DNA of 64,000 bases from Campylobacterota bacterium. GTDB taxonomy: Bacteria > Campylobacterota > Campylobacteria > Campylobacterales > Sulfurimonadaceae. The stretch is from contig JBFMGG010000004.1 of assembly GCA_040752835.1 (NCBI GenBank), positions 30,932 to 94,931 of the forward strand. The letters are read 5' to 3'. The notes beneath the pieces are model-generated. The model saw nothing but the letters and a program-made list of their open reading frames with translations, was not told the DNA's origin and ran no database searches. The translations under genes were made by a program, and so were the position numbers. Positions 27,063-36,220 of this stretch are shown here, in pieces (the stretch's first letter is position 1; each line of letters starts with the position of its first letter).

Positions 27063-27815
27063 TTAGGCGCCCTTTTTAAAATTTGTGAAGTGTACTATTT
27101 TGTCTCTTAAGGGTTGCGGAAGCATCGAGACAATTCGTATCATTAAGTAAAACCTAAAAGGAAAGGCATAACGGTGTTTTCGTCGCCCGATGGCGCGTGC
27201 GATCCGTTCCACCCCTTCTGCGGTCGGCATGAAAAACGGCATTTTAAAGCGATTTTTCTGCGTCATTTCCGAATCGATGAAACCGGGCATAATCGTCATT
27301 ACCCTGATGCCGTGCGGTGCAAGCTGATAATGCAACCCTTCCGCATAGGCATTCAGCGCCCGCTTGGAGCTGCTATACGCAATCGACGTCGGCATCGTGA
27401 ACAACGAAGCCAAAGAGGAGATAAAGACGATTTCCCCCCCTTTTTGCTCGATCAGTTTCGGGATTATCGGTTCGAGCAAGGCGTGGACGCTCAGGAAATT
27501 GGTCGCGAACAGCCGCTCGAAATCCTCAAACGGCGTCACCCCGCCCAAGTGCCCGACCGATACCCCGGCATTGAGGATGATCCGATCGATCCGCTCCCGC
27601 GACAGGATTTCCCCGATCCGGCGCATCCGTTCAAAATCGGTCACGTCGGCTTCGATCGTCTCTACCTCCGCTCCGGCAGCACGGCACCGCTGCGCAACCG
27701 CCGCAAGCCGCTCGGCACGGCGGGCGATCAGCACCAGCGCATGCCCCTCTTGCGCATAATGGAGCGCCAGCGCTTCCCCCAGCCCGCTGCTGGCCCCCGT
27801 GATCACTATCCGCAT
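27063..27815 (-). CDS. Short-chain dehydrogenase/reductase
   Basis: 250 residues from the ATG at 27815 (GGGAG upstream); an in-frame upstream extension is not needed. Rossmann motif TGASSGLGEAL at residues about 6-16, NAGVSVG, catalytic Ser in VFISSLAS, and YSSSKRAL (Tyr-x-x-x-Lys). The C-terminal basic segment KMPFFMPTAEGVERIARAIGRRKHRY and hydrophobic tail match the DltE/YdfG-like group. Substrate unknown. It stops 25 bp upstream of the formate dehydrogenase start on the same strand; a functional tie is not evident. Confidence 0.85.
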   Translation of the reverse strand: MRIVITGASSGLGEALALHYAQEGHALVLIARRAERLAAVAQRCRAAGAEVETIEADVTDFERMRRIGEILSRERIDRIILNAGVSVGHLGGVTPFEDFERLFATNFLSVHALLEPIIPKLIEQKGGEIVFISSLASLFTMPTSIAYSSSKRALNAYAEGLHYQLAPHGIRVMTIMPGFIDSEMTQKNRFKMPFFMPTAEGVERIARAIGRRKHRYAFPFRFYLMIRIVSMLPQPLRDKIVHFTNFKKGA

Positions 27816-27854
27816 CGCTACTCCCGCAAGGTAATTGTCGATATAATTATACCC

Positions 27855-28694
27855 ATGAATGAAACACTGCACATCGGGGAACTCAATACCCTCGTTATCG
27901 ACCGTTCAACGGTCCCCGGACTTTTTTTACGCGCGCTGGACGGCAGCGACATCCTCCTTCCCAACCAGTACGTGACGGAGTCGATGCACGTCGGAGACAC
28001 CATCGACGTTTTCGTCTACACCGACAGCGAAGACCGTCCCGTCGCCACGACGCTCTCCCCCAAAGCGATGCTGGGGGAAATCGCCTTTTTGGAGGTTGTC
28101 GATACGGCCCCGATCGGGGCTTTCGTCGACTGGGGGCTCATGAAGGATCTCTTCGTCCCCAAAGCGCTCCAGAAACGCCCGTTTACCGTCGGTGAAAAAC
28201 GGCTGGTGCGGGTTATCCGTGATGAACAGACCGGGCGGCTGGTGGGAACCGAAAAAATCACCGGCGGCCTTGAGACTCCACCGAGGGATTTTTACCCCAA
28301 CACCCCGGTCACTTTCATGATCATCGCAAAAACACCGCTGGGCTACAAGGCCATTGTCGACCACCGCTATGAGGGGATGATCTACGCCAACGAGATTTTC
28401 GAAGAGGTGCGGGTCGGACAGATCAAGCACGGTTTCGTCAAACAACTGCGGAGCGACGGTAAGCTCGACCTCTCGCTGCAAATGACCGGTAAGGCCAAAG
28501 CCTCCGGTGCGGCGGAGAAGGTGTATACGATGCTGCAAGCCAACGGCGGCATGCTCCCCTACAACTCCAAAACCGATCCCGAGCTGATCCAAAAAGCGTT
28601 CGGCCTGAGCAAGAAAAATTTCAAAGCGGCACTCACGCAGCTCGTCGCCGATCAAAAAATCATGGTCAAGGAGAACGGTATCTATGGGATTTAA
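27855..28694 (+). CDS. CvfB/YitL-type S1 RNA-binding protein
   Basis: 279 residues from the ATG at 27855, the first Met that gives the normal family start (MNETLHIGELNTLVIDR). Three OB-fold S1-like repeats are visible, one with the KFVDWGL-like core GAFVDWGLMKDLFVPKALQ, followed by YEGMIYANEIFEEVRVGQ and a C-terminal winged helix (NSKTDPELIQKAFGLSKKNFKAALTQL). The family binds RNA and affects virulence gene expression in staphylococci; its role here is unknown. Divergent from the SDR gene with a 39-bp gap. The next small gene overlaps its 3' end by 11 bp. Confidence 0.88.
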   Translation: MNETLHIGELNTLVIDRSTVPGLFLRALDGSDILLPNQYVTESMHVGDTIDVFVYTDSEDRPVATTLSPKAMLGEIAFLEVVDTAPIGAFVDWGLMKDLFVPKALQKRPFTVGEKRLVRVIRDEQTGRLVGTEKITGGLETPPRDFYPNTPVTFMIIAKTPLGYKAIVDHRYEGMIYANEIFEEVRVGQIKHGFVKQLRSDGKLDLSLQMTGKAKASGAAEKVYTMLQANGGMLPYNSKTDPELIQKAFGLSKKNFKAALTQLVADQKIMVKENGIYGI

Positions 28695-28902
28695 ACCACG
28701 CCGACGCAATCCGATCGTCCAGCTCAGACCCCGCCAGATCAGCTACGAAGAAGGTGGACGCCACATCACGCTTCTCTCGCTCAACCGTGACACGATGGAG
28801 ATCGAAGTCGAAATCAAAGAGGGGAACGTGAGCACTGTCGTCTCCGACTTCCCTTTCGCCCATCTTCCCAAAAAGATCAAGAAAGAGATCAACCCGCTAT
28901 AA
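28684..28902 (+). CDS. Small conserved-looking protein, unknown function
   Basis: 72 residues, strongly basic N-terminus ([18 protein letters not shown]) and an amphipathic middle ([21 protein letters not shown]), ending [20 protein letters not shown] lies at the right distance before the ATG, inside the end of the CvfB-like gene, so translation is coupled. I do not recognise the family; a nucleic-acid-binding role alongside CvfB is only a guess from charge and context. Confidence 0.7.
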   Translation: MGFKPRRRNPIVQLRPRQISYEEGGRHITLLSLNRDTMEIEVEIKEGNVSTVVSDFPFAHLPKKIKKEINPL

Positions 28903-28931
28903 TTCGCTTACGCAATTCAGAAAGGAACTTC

Positions 28932-29246
28932 ATGTCACAATTCGCCAATGTCACCATCGACAAAAATGCCAACGTCTATTTCGACGGCAAAGTCACCAGC
29001 CGTACCGTCCGTTTCGACGACGGAAGTGTCAAAACGCTCGGCATCATGCTCCCGGGAGAGTACACGTTCAACACCGGCGATAAAGAGATCATGGAGATCA
29101 TGACCGGAGAGATGGAGGTTCAGCTTCCCGGTTCGGACGCTTGGATTTCAGTCAAAGGACCGCAAAGCTTCGAAGTCCCCGCCAACAGCGCATTCCACCT
29201 CAAAGTGGCAACCATCAGCGACTACTGCTGCAGTTTCGTCAAATAA
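28932..29246 (+). CDS. ppnP: Pyrimidine/purine nucleoside phosphorylase PpnP
   Basis: 104-residue single-domain cupin (formerly DUF1255/YaiE) that phosphorolyses purine and pyrimidine nucleosides. The family pattern is intact: [48 protein letters not shown] and [21 protein letters not shown] precedes the ATG. It is followed by a hairpin shared with the convergent downstream gene. Confidence 0.93.
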   Translation: MSQFANVTIDKNANVYFDGKVTSRTVRFDDGSVKTLGIMLPGEYTFNTGDKEIMEIMTGEMEVQLPGSDAWISVKGPQSFEVPANSAFHLKVATISDYCCSFVK

Positions 29247-29248
29247 CC

Positions 29249-29273
29249 AAAGCCGCCCGAACGGGCCGCTTTT
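29249..29273. terminator. Bidirectional terminator after ppnP
   Basis: AAAGC-C-GCCCG and CGGGC-C-GCTTT form a stem with one C/C mismatch; it has A residues on the left and TTTT on the right, so it can work in both directions between convergent genes. Confidence 0.65.
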
Positions 29274-29282
29274 ACCCCCGGT

Positions 29283-29858
29283 TCACCGTTTCAGGATCAC
29301 TTCCAGCGCCTGATGCAGCGCGTGCGTCGTCGTACGGGTCTCCAGCAGGTGATTGATATGGATTTTTTCGGCCTGTTCTTTCATCGACGCCGAAACCGTA
29401 TCGACCAGCAGCACGATATCGACTTCATCGGCGTTCCCCATCATCCGCAAGACCTTGATCACCGATTTGAAATCGGCTTTCTGATCGATAAAAATATAGT
29501 CCGGAAGCTCTTTTTTGATTCGTGCCACCGCTTTTTCCGCCTCCAGCGTCATCGTCACATCCGAATGTTTGTCGGAGGAGAGAATCGCTTTTTTAATCCG
29601 ATGCGCATGATGTTCCTCGCATCCCAGATAGACGATGCTGCGCCGCTGCAGCGATTCAAGATGCGGAATCAAATCGAACAGTGCCCGGTTTTCGTCTGAA
29701 AGCTTGTCGGTATTCAGCGAGTTGAGATAATATCTCAGATACGTGAGGCTCGAGAGCTGCCCGGTAATATTGGAACGCCGGAAATACTCACGGATCGCTT
29801 TTGAGGCGCGGGCTTTTTTTCCAGAGGGTGAGGTCGAATGAATAAGCCAGCTTGTCAA
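29283..29858 (-). CDS. Probable 3' half of a frameshifted gene, receiver-like C-terminus
   Basis: Open frame of 191 codons. From about residue 20 it looks like real protein: SKAIREYFRRSNITGQLSSLTYLRYYLNSL is helical, and the C-terminal 120 residues have a receiver-like alternation (RSIVYLGCEEHHAHRIKKAI, DYIFIDQKADF, DIVLLVD). The only start is a TTG at 29858 without a ribosome site, deep inside the upstream gene. Removing one A from the A7 run at 29814-29820 would join it in frame to the gene at 29788-30741 (…DLTLWKK-ARASKAIREYF…). I read it as the second part of one protein of about 490 residues, separated by a +1-base change. Function unknown. Confidence 0.6.
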   Translation of the reverse strand: MTSWLIHSTSPSGKKARASKAIREYFRRSNITGQLSSLTYLRYYLNSLNTDKLSDENRALFDLIPHLESLQRRSIVYLGCEEHHAHRIKKAILSSDKHSDVTMTLEAEKAVARIKKELPDYIFIDQKADFKSVIKVLRMMGNADEVDIVLLVDTVSASMKEQAEKIHINHLLETRTTTHALHQALEVILKR

Positions 29859-30741
29859 GCAAACGGGTAATCTTTTCTTCGAAACGCCTCGCCTGAACCA
29901 CGTATTTGGAGCGGAAACTCTCTTCGTTCTCGGTAATGATCATGTCGATAAACTGCGCCAGACGAAAATTCTCCTCTTCCAATTCGCGCTTGAGATGGAT
30001 GGCATCGACCGCTTTGGAACGTACGCTCGTCATTTTGGCAACCGCGATGGGGTATTTCTCGGAGGTTTCGGGAAGCTTTTTGAGAATATTTTCAAGCTTC
30101 GCCATCGCCCCCTCGGCCACGGCGATATTGATGTCGTGTTTGGCGATTGCTTCCTTGTTGGATTCAAGTTTGTGCTGCGCTTTTTGAAACTCGTCGTTGC
30201 GGTTCAAAAAGAGTTCGTAAAACGCTTTTTTGATGTGTCTCGAACGCTGCGTGAACCCGTCATAAATCTCGCTCAGGCGCATCAAATCGCGTGTGATTCC
30301 CGCAATTTCGGTATGTTTGAGGTCCAGATCCATGTCGACAAGGTTGTTGTAGGTGGTCATCAAAAACCGTCGCAGCTTTAAAAAATCGATTCCGTGAGGA
30401 ACTTTTTCGTACGACGCGTACTGCGATATTTCATGATGGATGCCGCTGAAATACTCGTGGATAACGCTTTCGGTCGTAACCGCTTCTTGGAACTCCTCTG
30501 TGGCCACAGCGGTCTCTTTGCGGGTTTGCACCTGCCCGCTCTCGTCGCGTACGGCCCGTATTCCCACCGCATCACCGCCGCTTTCTTCGAAAGTGACCAA
30601 AATATCCGTTTCGGGGAGAACGTCGAGTTCTTCCCACTGGGCGATACGGAAAGGATAGACCTCTCCCGTACTCGTCACAACCGAGCCTTCTCCTTTGCTT
30701 TCATCGTAACGGAGCACTTTTCCCCTGTATTTCATTGCCAT
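29788..30741 (-). CDS. Cold-shock-like/OB-fold and helical protein, probably truncated by frameshift
   Basis: 317 residues. The first about 65 resemble a cold-shock/OB fold: YRGKVLRYDESKGEGSVVTSTGEVYPF with VLPETDILVTFEE. A linker and a long helical region follow (HEYFSGIHHEISQYASYEKV, AQHKLESNKEAIAKHDINIAVAEGAMAKL, FRLAQFIDMIITENEESF). After LDKLAYSFDLTLWKK the frame changes character and stops after KSPRLKSDP. The natural continuation lies in the adjacent frame (29283-29858), past an A7 run. Start at 30741 or 30735; a weak GGGAG lies upstream. Homologues in Campylobacterota are uncharacterised as far as I know. Confidence 0.7.
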   Translation of the reverse strand: MAMKYRGKVLRYDESKGEGSVVTSTGEVYPFRIAQWEELDVLPETDILVTFEESGGDAVGIRAVRDESGQVQTRKETAVATEEFQEAVTTESVIHEYFSGIHHEISQYASYEKVPHGIDFLKLRRFLMTTYNNLVDMDLDLKHTEIAGITRDLMRLSEIYDGFTQRSRHIKKAFYELFLNRNDEFQKAQHKLESNKEAIAKHDINIAVAEGAMAKLENILKKLPETSEKYPIAVAKMTSVRSKAVDAIHLKRELEEENFRLAQFIDMIITENEESFRSKYVVQARRFEEKITRLLDKLAYSFDLTLWKKSPRLKSDP

Positions 30742-30814
30742 TCGTACCGTAAGGCTCCCGCTTCGCGTTATAGAATCTTATTATATCTTTTTGTAATAAC
30801 TTTGTGATAGCGTT

Positions 30815-31492
30815 TTAGCGGCGTAGCTCGACATGCTCTTCGTCAATCCATCCTTCCCGTCCATACGCACTCCACCCTTTCTTGGTCGCAATCCCGCTGA
30901 CTTTGTATGCATTTCCCCGCTTTGCGGTCGACGTAAAAACGGTTTTACTCCGGTACGGGCGGCATTCTCCGTTTCGGGTGCATACCTCGGCCCCCTCTTT
31001 GGCGACGAGCGTCACCGGTTCGATCGCCTGGATCTCCCCCTCGGGCATATCTGAAACGGCGGCGGCAGATCCAGCCTCCTTTTGCCGGTTCGGGGCGTCG
31101 TGTTTGCCGTCGATAATCTCCAGCAACAGCTTGCGCGCTTCGCGGTCTCCCTGTTTGGCCGCCTTGGACAACCACAGCATCGAGTGATCCAAATTTTTGG
31201 GCACACCGCGCCCCGAGGCGTACATCAGCGCCAGATTATACTGCGCGTCGACGTATCCTTGTAGCGCCGATTTTTCGTACCACGATGCCGCCCGCGTCTG
31301 ATTGCGATCCACCGCGATCCCCCGTTCGTACATCACGCCGACCTCGAACTGGGCCGTCTTGTCTTCGCGCAGCGCATCGGTATAGATTTTCCAAAACGAC
31401 TCCTGCACCTTTGCATTGGGGAGCGTGTTTTCGGCCGCCGACAATGTGACCAGCAAGGCCATAACGATTATTACCCCGATTTTCCCGTTCAT
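30815..31492 (-). CDS. Secreted Sel1-repeat protein with SH3-like C-terminal domain
   Basis: 225 residues. A signal peptide (IGVIIVMALLVTLSAAE) is followed by two Sel1-type TPR repeats (AQFEVGVMYERGIAVDRNQTRAASWYEKSA and AQYNLALMYASGRGVPKNLDHSMLWLSKAA), a linker, then a bacterial SH3-like domain (VTLVAKEGAEVCTRNGECRPYR ... GWSAYGREGWIDEEHVEL) with two Cys that may form a disulfide. Such proteins are periplasmic scaffolds or bind cell-wall material. It begins 12 bp downstream of upp on the same strand. Confidence 0.8.
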   Translation of the reverse strand: MNGKIGVIIVMALLVTLSAAENTLPNAKVQESFWKIYTDALREDKTAQFEVGVMYERGIAVDRNQTRAASWYEKSALQGYVDAQYNLALMYASGRGVPKNLDHSMLWLSKAAKQGDREARKLLLEIIDGKHDAPNRQKEAGSAAAVSDMPEGEIQAIEPVTLVAKEGAEVCTRNGECRPYRSKTVFTSTAKRGNAYKVSGIATKKGWSAYGREGWIDEEHVELRR

Positions 31493-31504
31493 CCGATTCC
31501 TTAT

Positions 31505-32125
31505 TTAAAGTGTGTTGTAGGCGCGGTCTCCCGCGTCTCCAAGTCCGGGAATGATAAATTTATTCTCATCCAGTCCCAGGTCGATTTGGGCGATGTACAT
31601 CTCGACGTCGCCGTGTTCGGATTCAACCCGTGCTATTCCCTCGGGCGAACCGATGACGTGAAGGGTGATGATTTTTTCGGCCCCTTTGGCCTTTACCGTC
31701 GCAATTGCGTCGCAAAGCGATCCCCCCGTAGCCACCATCGTATCGACCAGTATCACCGTTTTGCCGCCGCAATCTCTCAAACGGTCGTAATACAGACGGC
31801 TTTCATGGGTGCGTTCATCGCGCTTGATCCCCAAAAAGCCCGATTCTACGTTCGCCAACGTTTCGATAATCGCCTCGTGCATCGGCAATGCCGCCCGCAG
31901 AACCGAAACGACGACCAGCGAGGATTCGTCGATGAATTCCATTTGGGTCTCCCCTCTCCAGCTCCGGAGCGTTCTTGCCACCGTCGGCGTTTTCCTGAGC
32001 GCTTCGTTCAAAAGGATTTTTGTAATCTCCTTGATCGTATGGCGAAAAACGAGCGGCGTCAGACTGACATCGCGCAGCGTGTTGACCAGGGTCGTTAAAA
32101 GGGGGGATCGGGGGTTGGTGCACAT
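31505..32125 (-). CDS. upp: Uracil phosphoribosyltransferase
   Basis: Salvage enzyme converting uracil and PRPP to UMP. From the ATG at 32125 (AAAGAGA upstream) it has 206 residues, the family length; the open frame above this lies in the promoter region. PRPP loop VDTMVATGGSLCDAI, uracil-binding C-terminal GLGDAGDRAYNT and the N-terminal TLRDVSLTPLVFRHTIKEI are clear. Its own -10 lies at 32153-32158. Confidence 0.95.
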   Translation of the reverse strand: MCTNPRSPLLTTLVNTLRDVSLTPLVFRHTIKEITKILLNEALRKTPTVARTLRSWRGETQMEFIDESSLVVVSVLRAALPMHEAIIETLANVESGFLGIKRDERTHESRLYYDRLRDCGGKTVILVDTMVATGGSLCDAIATVKAKGAEKIITLHVIGSPEGIARVESEHGDVEMYIAQIDLGLDENKFIIPGLGDAGDRAYNTL

Positions 32126-32152
32126 CGGGTCTCTTTTGGTTCGATATGCGTA

Positions 32153-32158
32153 ATTATA
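32153..32158 (-). promoter_or_regulatory. upp promoter -10
   Basis: Minus-strand TATAAT (CACTATAATTACG) 28 bp upstream of the upp ATG; a short CCTGC-AAT-GCAGG hairpin lies between it and the infA stop. Confidence 0.55.
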
Positions 32159-32199
32159 GTGAAATCGACGGGAGAAACGCACCTGCAATGCAGGGCGTA

Positions 32200-32418
32200 T
32201 TATTTGTAGCGGTAAGTGATGCGCCCTTTGTCAAGGCTGTAAGGGGTCAACTCGATTTTCACCGTGTCACCGGGGAGAATTTTGATGTAGTGCATCCGCA
32301 TTTTTCCAGCAATATGGCACAAAATCACATGCCCGTTCGCCAGTTCTACCCGAAACGTTGCGTTCGGTAGCGCCTCAATGATCTTTCCGTCTACTTCAAT
32401 GACATCATCTTTTGCCAT
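32200..32418 (-). CDS. infA: Translation initiation factor IF-1
   Basis: 72-residue OB-fold protein that binds the 30S A site during initiation. Starts [20 protein letters not shown] and ends [12 protein letters not shown], as usual for bacterial IF-1. AAAGGAAAT lies before the ATG at 32418; the upstream in-frame codons belong to the overlap with map. It is the last gene of the S10-spc run here; the usual rpmJ-rpsM-rpsK-rpsD-rpoA-rplQ genes do not follow. Confidence 0.97.
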   Translation of the reverse strand: MAKDDVIEVDGKIIEALPNATFRVELANGHVILCHIAGKMRMHYIKILPGDTVKIELTPYSLDKGRITYRYK

Positions 32419-32428
32419 CTTATTTCCT

Positions 32429-33187
32429 TTACGCGATTGATAATATTTCAGCTCTACCGTTGATAACCGCAACCGTATGCTCATAATGGGAGCCTTTCAG
32501 CCCGTCCGTGCTGACTACATCCCATCCGTTAGAAAGAATCTTGGATGTCCCTTCCCTGTGACAGATCATCGGCTCGATGCAAAACACCATTCCGTTTTTG
32601 ATCTTCGGACCCGCCTTGGGGTTGGGTCCATCAAGGTAATTGGGAATTTCCGGTTCTTCGTGGGGCTTTTTTCCGATCCCGTGTCCGCAAAATCCGCGCA
32701 AAGGGACGAATCCCCGCCCAAGGATGAATTTTTCGATCTCATGTGAGAGCTCTTTAAACCGCATCCCTTCACGGATGACGTCGATGGCGTGGTAAAGAGA
32801 ATCTTTTGCGCACGCGATCAACGCTTCGTCTTCTTTGCTGATGGTTCCGACACCGACCGAAACGGCACCGTCTCCGAAGTATCCCCCTTTTTGGGTCCCC
32901 ACGTCAAATCCTACAATGTCCCCTTCTTTGAGGGCATAGTCGGTGGGTATTCCGTGGATGATCACTTCGTTGACAGAGATGCAGACGGCATTGGGGAAAC
33001 CGTAAAGGCCCTTGAAAGAGGGGGTGGCGCCTTGGCTGCGGATATACTCCTCCGCCATGGCATCCAGTTCTTTCAGGGTGACTCCGGGTTTGGTATGTTG
33101 GGCCAAAAGTTCCAAAGTCGCGCCGACGATTTGGTTCGCCGCACGCAATTTTATGAGTTCGTCGTTTTTTCGCAGCGCAATCGCCAT
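32429..33187 (-). CDS. map: Methionine aminopeptidase, type I
   Basis: Removes the initiator Met from nascent proteins. From the ATG at 33187 the protein has 252 residues. Metal ligands in their usual order: His78 region (VIIHGIP), Asp95 (VGFDVGT), Asp106 (GDGAVSVG), then the His of [12 protein letters not shown] and the Glu residues of FCIEPM and the C-terminal segment (YEHTVAV). It begins 2 bp after secY, so translation is coupled. Confidence 0.96.
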   Translation of the reverse strand: MAIALRKNDELIKLRAANQIVGATLELLAQHTKPGVTLKELDAMAEEYIRSQGATPSFKGLYGFPNAVCISVNEVIIHGIPTDYALKEGDIVGFDVGTQKGGYFGDGAVSVGVGTISKEDEALIACAKDSLYHAIDVIREGMRFKELSHEIEKFILGRGFVPLRGFCGHGIGKKPHEEPEIPNYLDGPNPKAGPKIKNGMVFCIEPMICHREGTSKILSNGWDVVSTDGLKGSHYEHTVAVINGRAEILSIA

Positions 33188-33189
33188 GC

Positions 33190-34452
33190 TTAGAGGCCAA
33201 CCGCGCTGAGGGTCTGGTAACGGCTCATGTAGATCTGCGCTTCGATGCGACGCATCGTATCGAGTGCGACCTGGACGACGATCAAGACCGCCGTACCGCC
33301 GAAAAAGAACGGTACACCCGCCCCTTTGAGGATGACCCACGGCAGTGTTGCCACAAGACCGAGGTAGATCGCCCCCGTAAAGGTGAGACGGCTCGCCGTT
33401 TCGTTCAGGAATTCTTTGGTCGATTCACCCGGACGGACACCCGGAATGAATCCTCCCTGGCGTTTCAGGTTCTCGGAAATGTCTTTGGCGTTGAACACGA
33501 TCGACGCGTAGAAGAACGCAAAGAAAACGACAAACAAGAACTGCAGGAAGTTAAAGAAATAGTGATTCGGGTTCAGAAGATCCGCGATCCCCTGCACCGT
33601 CGGGTTTGTACTGCTCGAGAGCACGGTCATCGGGAACATCAGGATCGCCGAAGCGAAAATGACGGGGATGACCCCCGAAAGGTTTACTTTGACGGGAATG
33701 TAGTTCATTACCCGTTTGTTCTGGTGAGCCATCATCGTCTTTTTCGCGTACGTCACCGGAATGCGGCGTTCGCCGAGTTCAACGTAAATGATCACAAGGA
33801 CCGTCGCAAAAATCAGCGCGATGATCAGCAAGAGTGTCAGGAAGCTCATCGCCCCCGTATTCACCATGGTCACGGCCTGGCCGATCCCGCTGGGAATCGC
33901 CGAAACGATACCCGCGAAAATGATCAGCGAAACACCGTTTCCGATTCCGTTTTGGGTAATCTGCTCACCAATCCACATCAGCAGCATCGTCCCCGCCAGC
34001 ATCGAAACCGTCGCGAGAATCATGAACGTCGTATGATCGACGAGAATAGCGCTGCTACCGTCTTTGCCGGTCATGCTTTGCAATCCGATGCTCACCCCGA
34101 TCGCCTGAACGATCGTAATCGCAATCGTCGCATAACGGATGATCTGCATGTATTTCACCATACCGTCACGCTCTTTTTTCATTTGAGCCAGGTTCGGGAA
34201 AGTTGCAGCCAACAGTTCCATGATAATCGAAGCGGTGATGTAGGGCATAATGCCAAGGGAGATGATGGAGAGGCGTTCGACGGCATTTCCGCTGAACATG
34301 TTAAAGAGACCCAACGCGTCAGCCTGATGCTCGTCGAAAAACGATGCAATGACCGCTGTGTCAACACCCGGAACCGGCACATAGGCCAGTAACCGGAAAA
34401 TGAAGAGAAAACCGATCGTTATCAAGATCTTGTTTACAAGTTGTTGGTTCAT
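33190..34452 (-). CDS. secY: Preprotein translocase subunit SecY
   Basis: Channel protein of the Sec translocon in the inner membrane. 420 residues with ten hydrophobic helices. Typical segments: FRLLAYVPVPGVDT, FNMFSGNAVERLSIISLGIMPYITASIIMEL (helix 2), QNGIGNGVSLIIFAGIV, ISENLKRQGGFIPGVRPGEST (ribosome-contact loop) and the C-terminal VALDTMRRIEAQIYMSRY. It overlaps the rplO stop by 1 bp. Confidence 0.97.
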   Translation of the reverse strand: MNQQLVNKILITIGFLFIFRLLAYVPVPGVDTAVIASFFDEHQADALGLFNMFSGNAVERLSIISLGIMPYITASIIMELLAATFPNLAQMKKERDGMVKYMQIIRYATIAITIVQAIGVSIGLQSMTGKDGSSAILVDHTTFMILATVSMLAGTMLLMWIGEQITQNGIGNGVSLIIFAGIVSAIPSGIGQAVTMVNTGAMSFLTLLLIIALIFATVLVIIYVELGERRIPVTYAKKTMMAHQNKRVMNYIPVKVNLSGVIPVIFASAILMFPMTVLSSSTNPTVQGIADLLNPNHYFFNFLQFLFVVFFAFFYASIVFNAKDISENLKRQGGFIPGVRPGESTKEFLNETASRLTFTGAIYLGLVATLPWVILKGAGVPFFFGGTAVLIVVQVALDTMRRIEAQIYMSRYQTLSAVGL

Positions 34453-34850
34453 TATTTACCAGTTGTTGTAACGTTTTCGTCTTTGATTTTAGATGCCAGG
34501 TCTTTCGCGCTTGCACCGACAAGTTTGACGCTCGTGACCGATTTTTTCATGCGGTGTACGCCGCGGATCGTTTCCATCGTGATCTCTGCGAGTTCGGCTA
34601 CTTCTTTCACTTTCTCGACATTGATGACGTAAGGTTTGACGATTTTAGACGTAAACCCGATTTTTGGCAAACGGCGTGCTAGAGGCTGCTGTCCACCCTC
34701 AAAGTTACGTTTTTCATTGTAACCTTTACGCGCTTTTTGACCTTTGTGACCTTTACCGGCCGTTTTACCGTTTCCGCTGCCCTGGCCACGTCCGATACGT
34801 TTTTTGCTGTGGGTAGAACCCGCAGCAGGTGTAAGATTTTCGAGTGCCAT
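34452..34850 (-). CDS. rplO: Large ribosomal subunit protein uL15
   Basis: 132 residues; starts [22 protein letters not shown] and has the Gly-rich basic N-terminal arm ([30 protein letters not shown]). It follows rpsE after 3 bp; rpmD (L30), which sits here in many bacteria, is absent. Confidence 0.96.
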   Translation of the reverse strand: MALENLTPAAGSTHSKKRIGRGQGSGNGKTAGKGHKGQKARKGYNEKRNFEGGQQPLARRLPKIGFTSKIVKPYVINVEKVKEVAELAEITMETIRGVHRMKKSVTSVKLVGASAKDLASKIKDENVTTTGK

Positions 34851-34853
34851 TAC

Positions 34854-35297
34854 TTACCCTTTGATACGTGAAAGCGCATCAATCGTTGCGCGTACCACGG
34901 TGTTTGGATTGTTGGAGCCCAGAGACTTCGTAAGAATGTCCTGGATCCCTGCAAGCTCGAGTACCGGACGGGTCGCGCCACCGGCGATAACCCCTGTACC
35001 TTCAGATGCCGGTTTGAGCAAAATGCGGCTTGCATTGTATTTTACTTCGATATCGTGAGCGATAGTCGTCCCTTTGATCTTGACTTCCGTCAGATTTTTG
35101 AACGCTTCGTCTACCGCTTTACGGATCGCATCGGGAACCTCTTTGGCTTTACCGACTCCGTAGCCGACGGTACCTTTTTTGTTACCGACAACGACAAGAG
35201 CGGTAAAACGGAAACGACGTCCACCTTTTACAACTTTTGTTACACGACCGATGTTTACGATCGATTCTTCAAATTCTTCTCTGTTAATCGCTTGCAT
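34854..35297 (-). CDS. rpsE: Small ribosomal subunit protein uS5
   Basis: 147 residues from the second of two adjacent ATGs (35300 and 35297); AAGGG fits the second better. Begins [30 protein letters not shown], the S5 double-stranded RNA-binding domain, with [18 protein letters not shown] following. Confidence 0.96.
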   Translation of the reverse strand: MQAINREEFEESIVNIGRVTKVVKGGRRFRFTALVVVGNKKGTVGYGVGKAKEVPDAIRKAVDEAFKNLTEVKIKGTTIAHDIEVKYNASRILLKPASEGTGVIAGGATRPVLELAGIQDILTKSLGSNNPNTVVRATIDALSRIKG

Positions 35298-35306
35298 CAT
35301 CAGCCC

Positions 35307-35663
35307 TTAAAACTTGATTTCGTTTGCGCGAAGCGATTCGGCAAACGCTTTGACCACACCGTGGTACAAGAAACCGTTACGGTCGAACGTAATCTCGTTG
35401 ATTCCGGCGTCTTTGAGGGTTTTAGCAAACGCTGCGGCCGCTTTTTCGGCGCCTTCTTTGTTTGCACGGAGACCCAAAGTTTTTGAATGTACGCTGGCCA
35501 GCGTTACACCCTGCTCATCGTTGATCGCTTGCGCACTGATGTAGCGGTTTGAGCGGAATACGGAAACACGTGGAAGTGTTGCGCATCCTGCGATTTTAGA
35601 GCGGATGCGGCGTTTGCGCTGTACGCGTTTTGCCGCTTTGATTTTAAGTATTTTACCTGTCAT
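35307..35663 (-). CDS. rplR: Large ribosomal subunit protein uL18
   Basis: 118 residues; binds 5S rRNA. RKRRIRSKIAGCATLPRVSVFRSNRYISAQ is the characteristic N-terminal half, and ITFDRNGFLYHGVVKAFAESLR the C-terminal half. Confidence 0.96.
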   Translation of the reverse strand: MTGKILKIKAAKRVQRKRRIRSKIAGCATLPRVSVFRSNRYISAQAINDEQGVTLASVHSKTLGLRANKEGAEKAAAAFAKTLKDAGINEITFDRNGFLYHGVVKAFAESLRANEIKF

Positions 35664-35674
35664 TTCATCGCCCC

Positions 35675-36211
35675 TTATTTCTTAGATGTCTTACCGGCTT
35701 TACGCAGGATAGTCTCATCAGCATATTTAACACCTTTACCTTTGTAAGGCTCAGGCGGACGGAATGAACGGATTTCAGCAGCGATCTGACCTACTTGCTG
35801 TTTGTCGGCGCCCTTGACGCTGATAACGTTTTTATCCACTGCGATCGTGATGCCCGCAGGAATATCGTAGTTGATATCGTGGCTGAAGCCCAGTTGCAGG
35901 TTCAAAACGTTTCCGTTGACGGCAGCACGGTAACCGACCCCGTTGATCTCGAGTTTTTTCTCGAATCCGGCAGTCAAACCGGTAACGATGTTCGCCGCAA
36001 GCGCGCGATAGGTTCCCCAGTATGCGCGGTCCTGACGATGGTCAGAGTTGGTGCTGAAAGAGAGCGCGTTGTCTTCGAGTTTTACGCCGCAGTTGCCGCG
36101 TGTGTCGAGAACTTGCGTAACGTTCCCTTTTGCAAAAGTAATGACGGTACCGTCAATGCTTACTTTGACATCATTTGGGATAGAAATAGGATTTTTACCA
36201 ATACGTGACAT
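35675..36211 (-). CDS. rplF: Large ribosomal subunit protein uL6
   Basis: 178 residues, usual size. Starts [18 protein letters not shown] and contains the 23S rRNA-binding motif [19 protein letters not shown] near the C-terminus. Confidence 0.97.
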   Translation of the reverse strand: MSRIGKNPISIPNDVKVSIDGTVITFAKGNVTQVLDTRGNCGVKLEDNALSFSTNSDHRQDRAYWGTYRALAANIVTGLTAGFEKKLEINGVGYRAAVNGNVLNLQLGFSHDINYDIPAGITIAVDKNVISVKGADKQQVGQIAAEIRSFRPPEPYKGKGVKYADETILRKAGKTSKK

Positions 36212-36220
36212 CTTATCTCC

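Noticed and set aside
29790..29820. Possible dnaX-like -1 frameshift signal (A-run followed by G)
   Set aside because: A -1 shift at the A7 run enters the frame beginning GTG AGT ATT, which is not the frame of the downstream receiver-like part. The needed change is +1 (or loss of one A).
32101..32118. G-rich run near the upp start as a phase-variable tract
   Set aside because: The runs are G6 and G5, interrupted, and lie in a housekeeping gene where switching is not expected.
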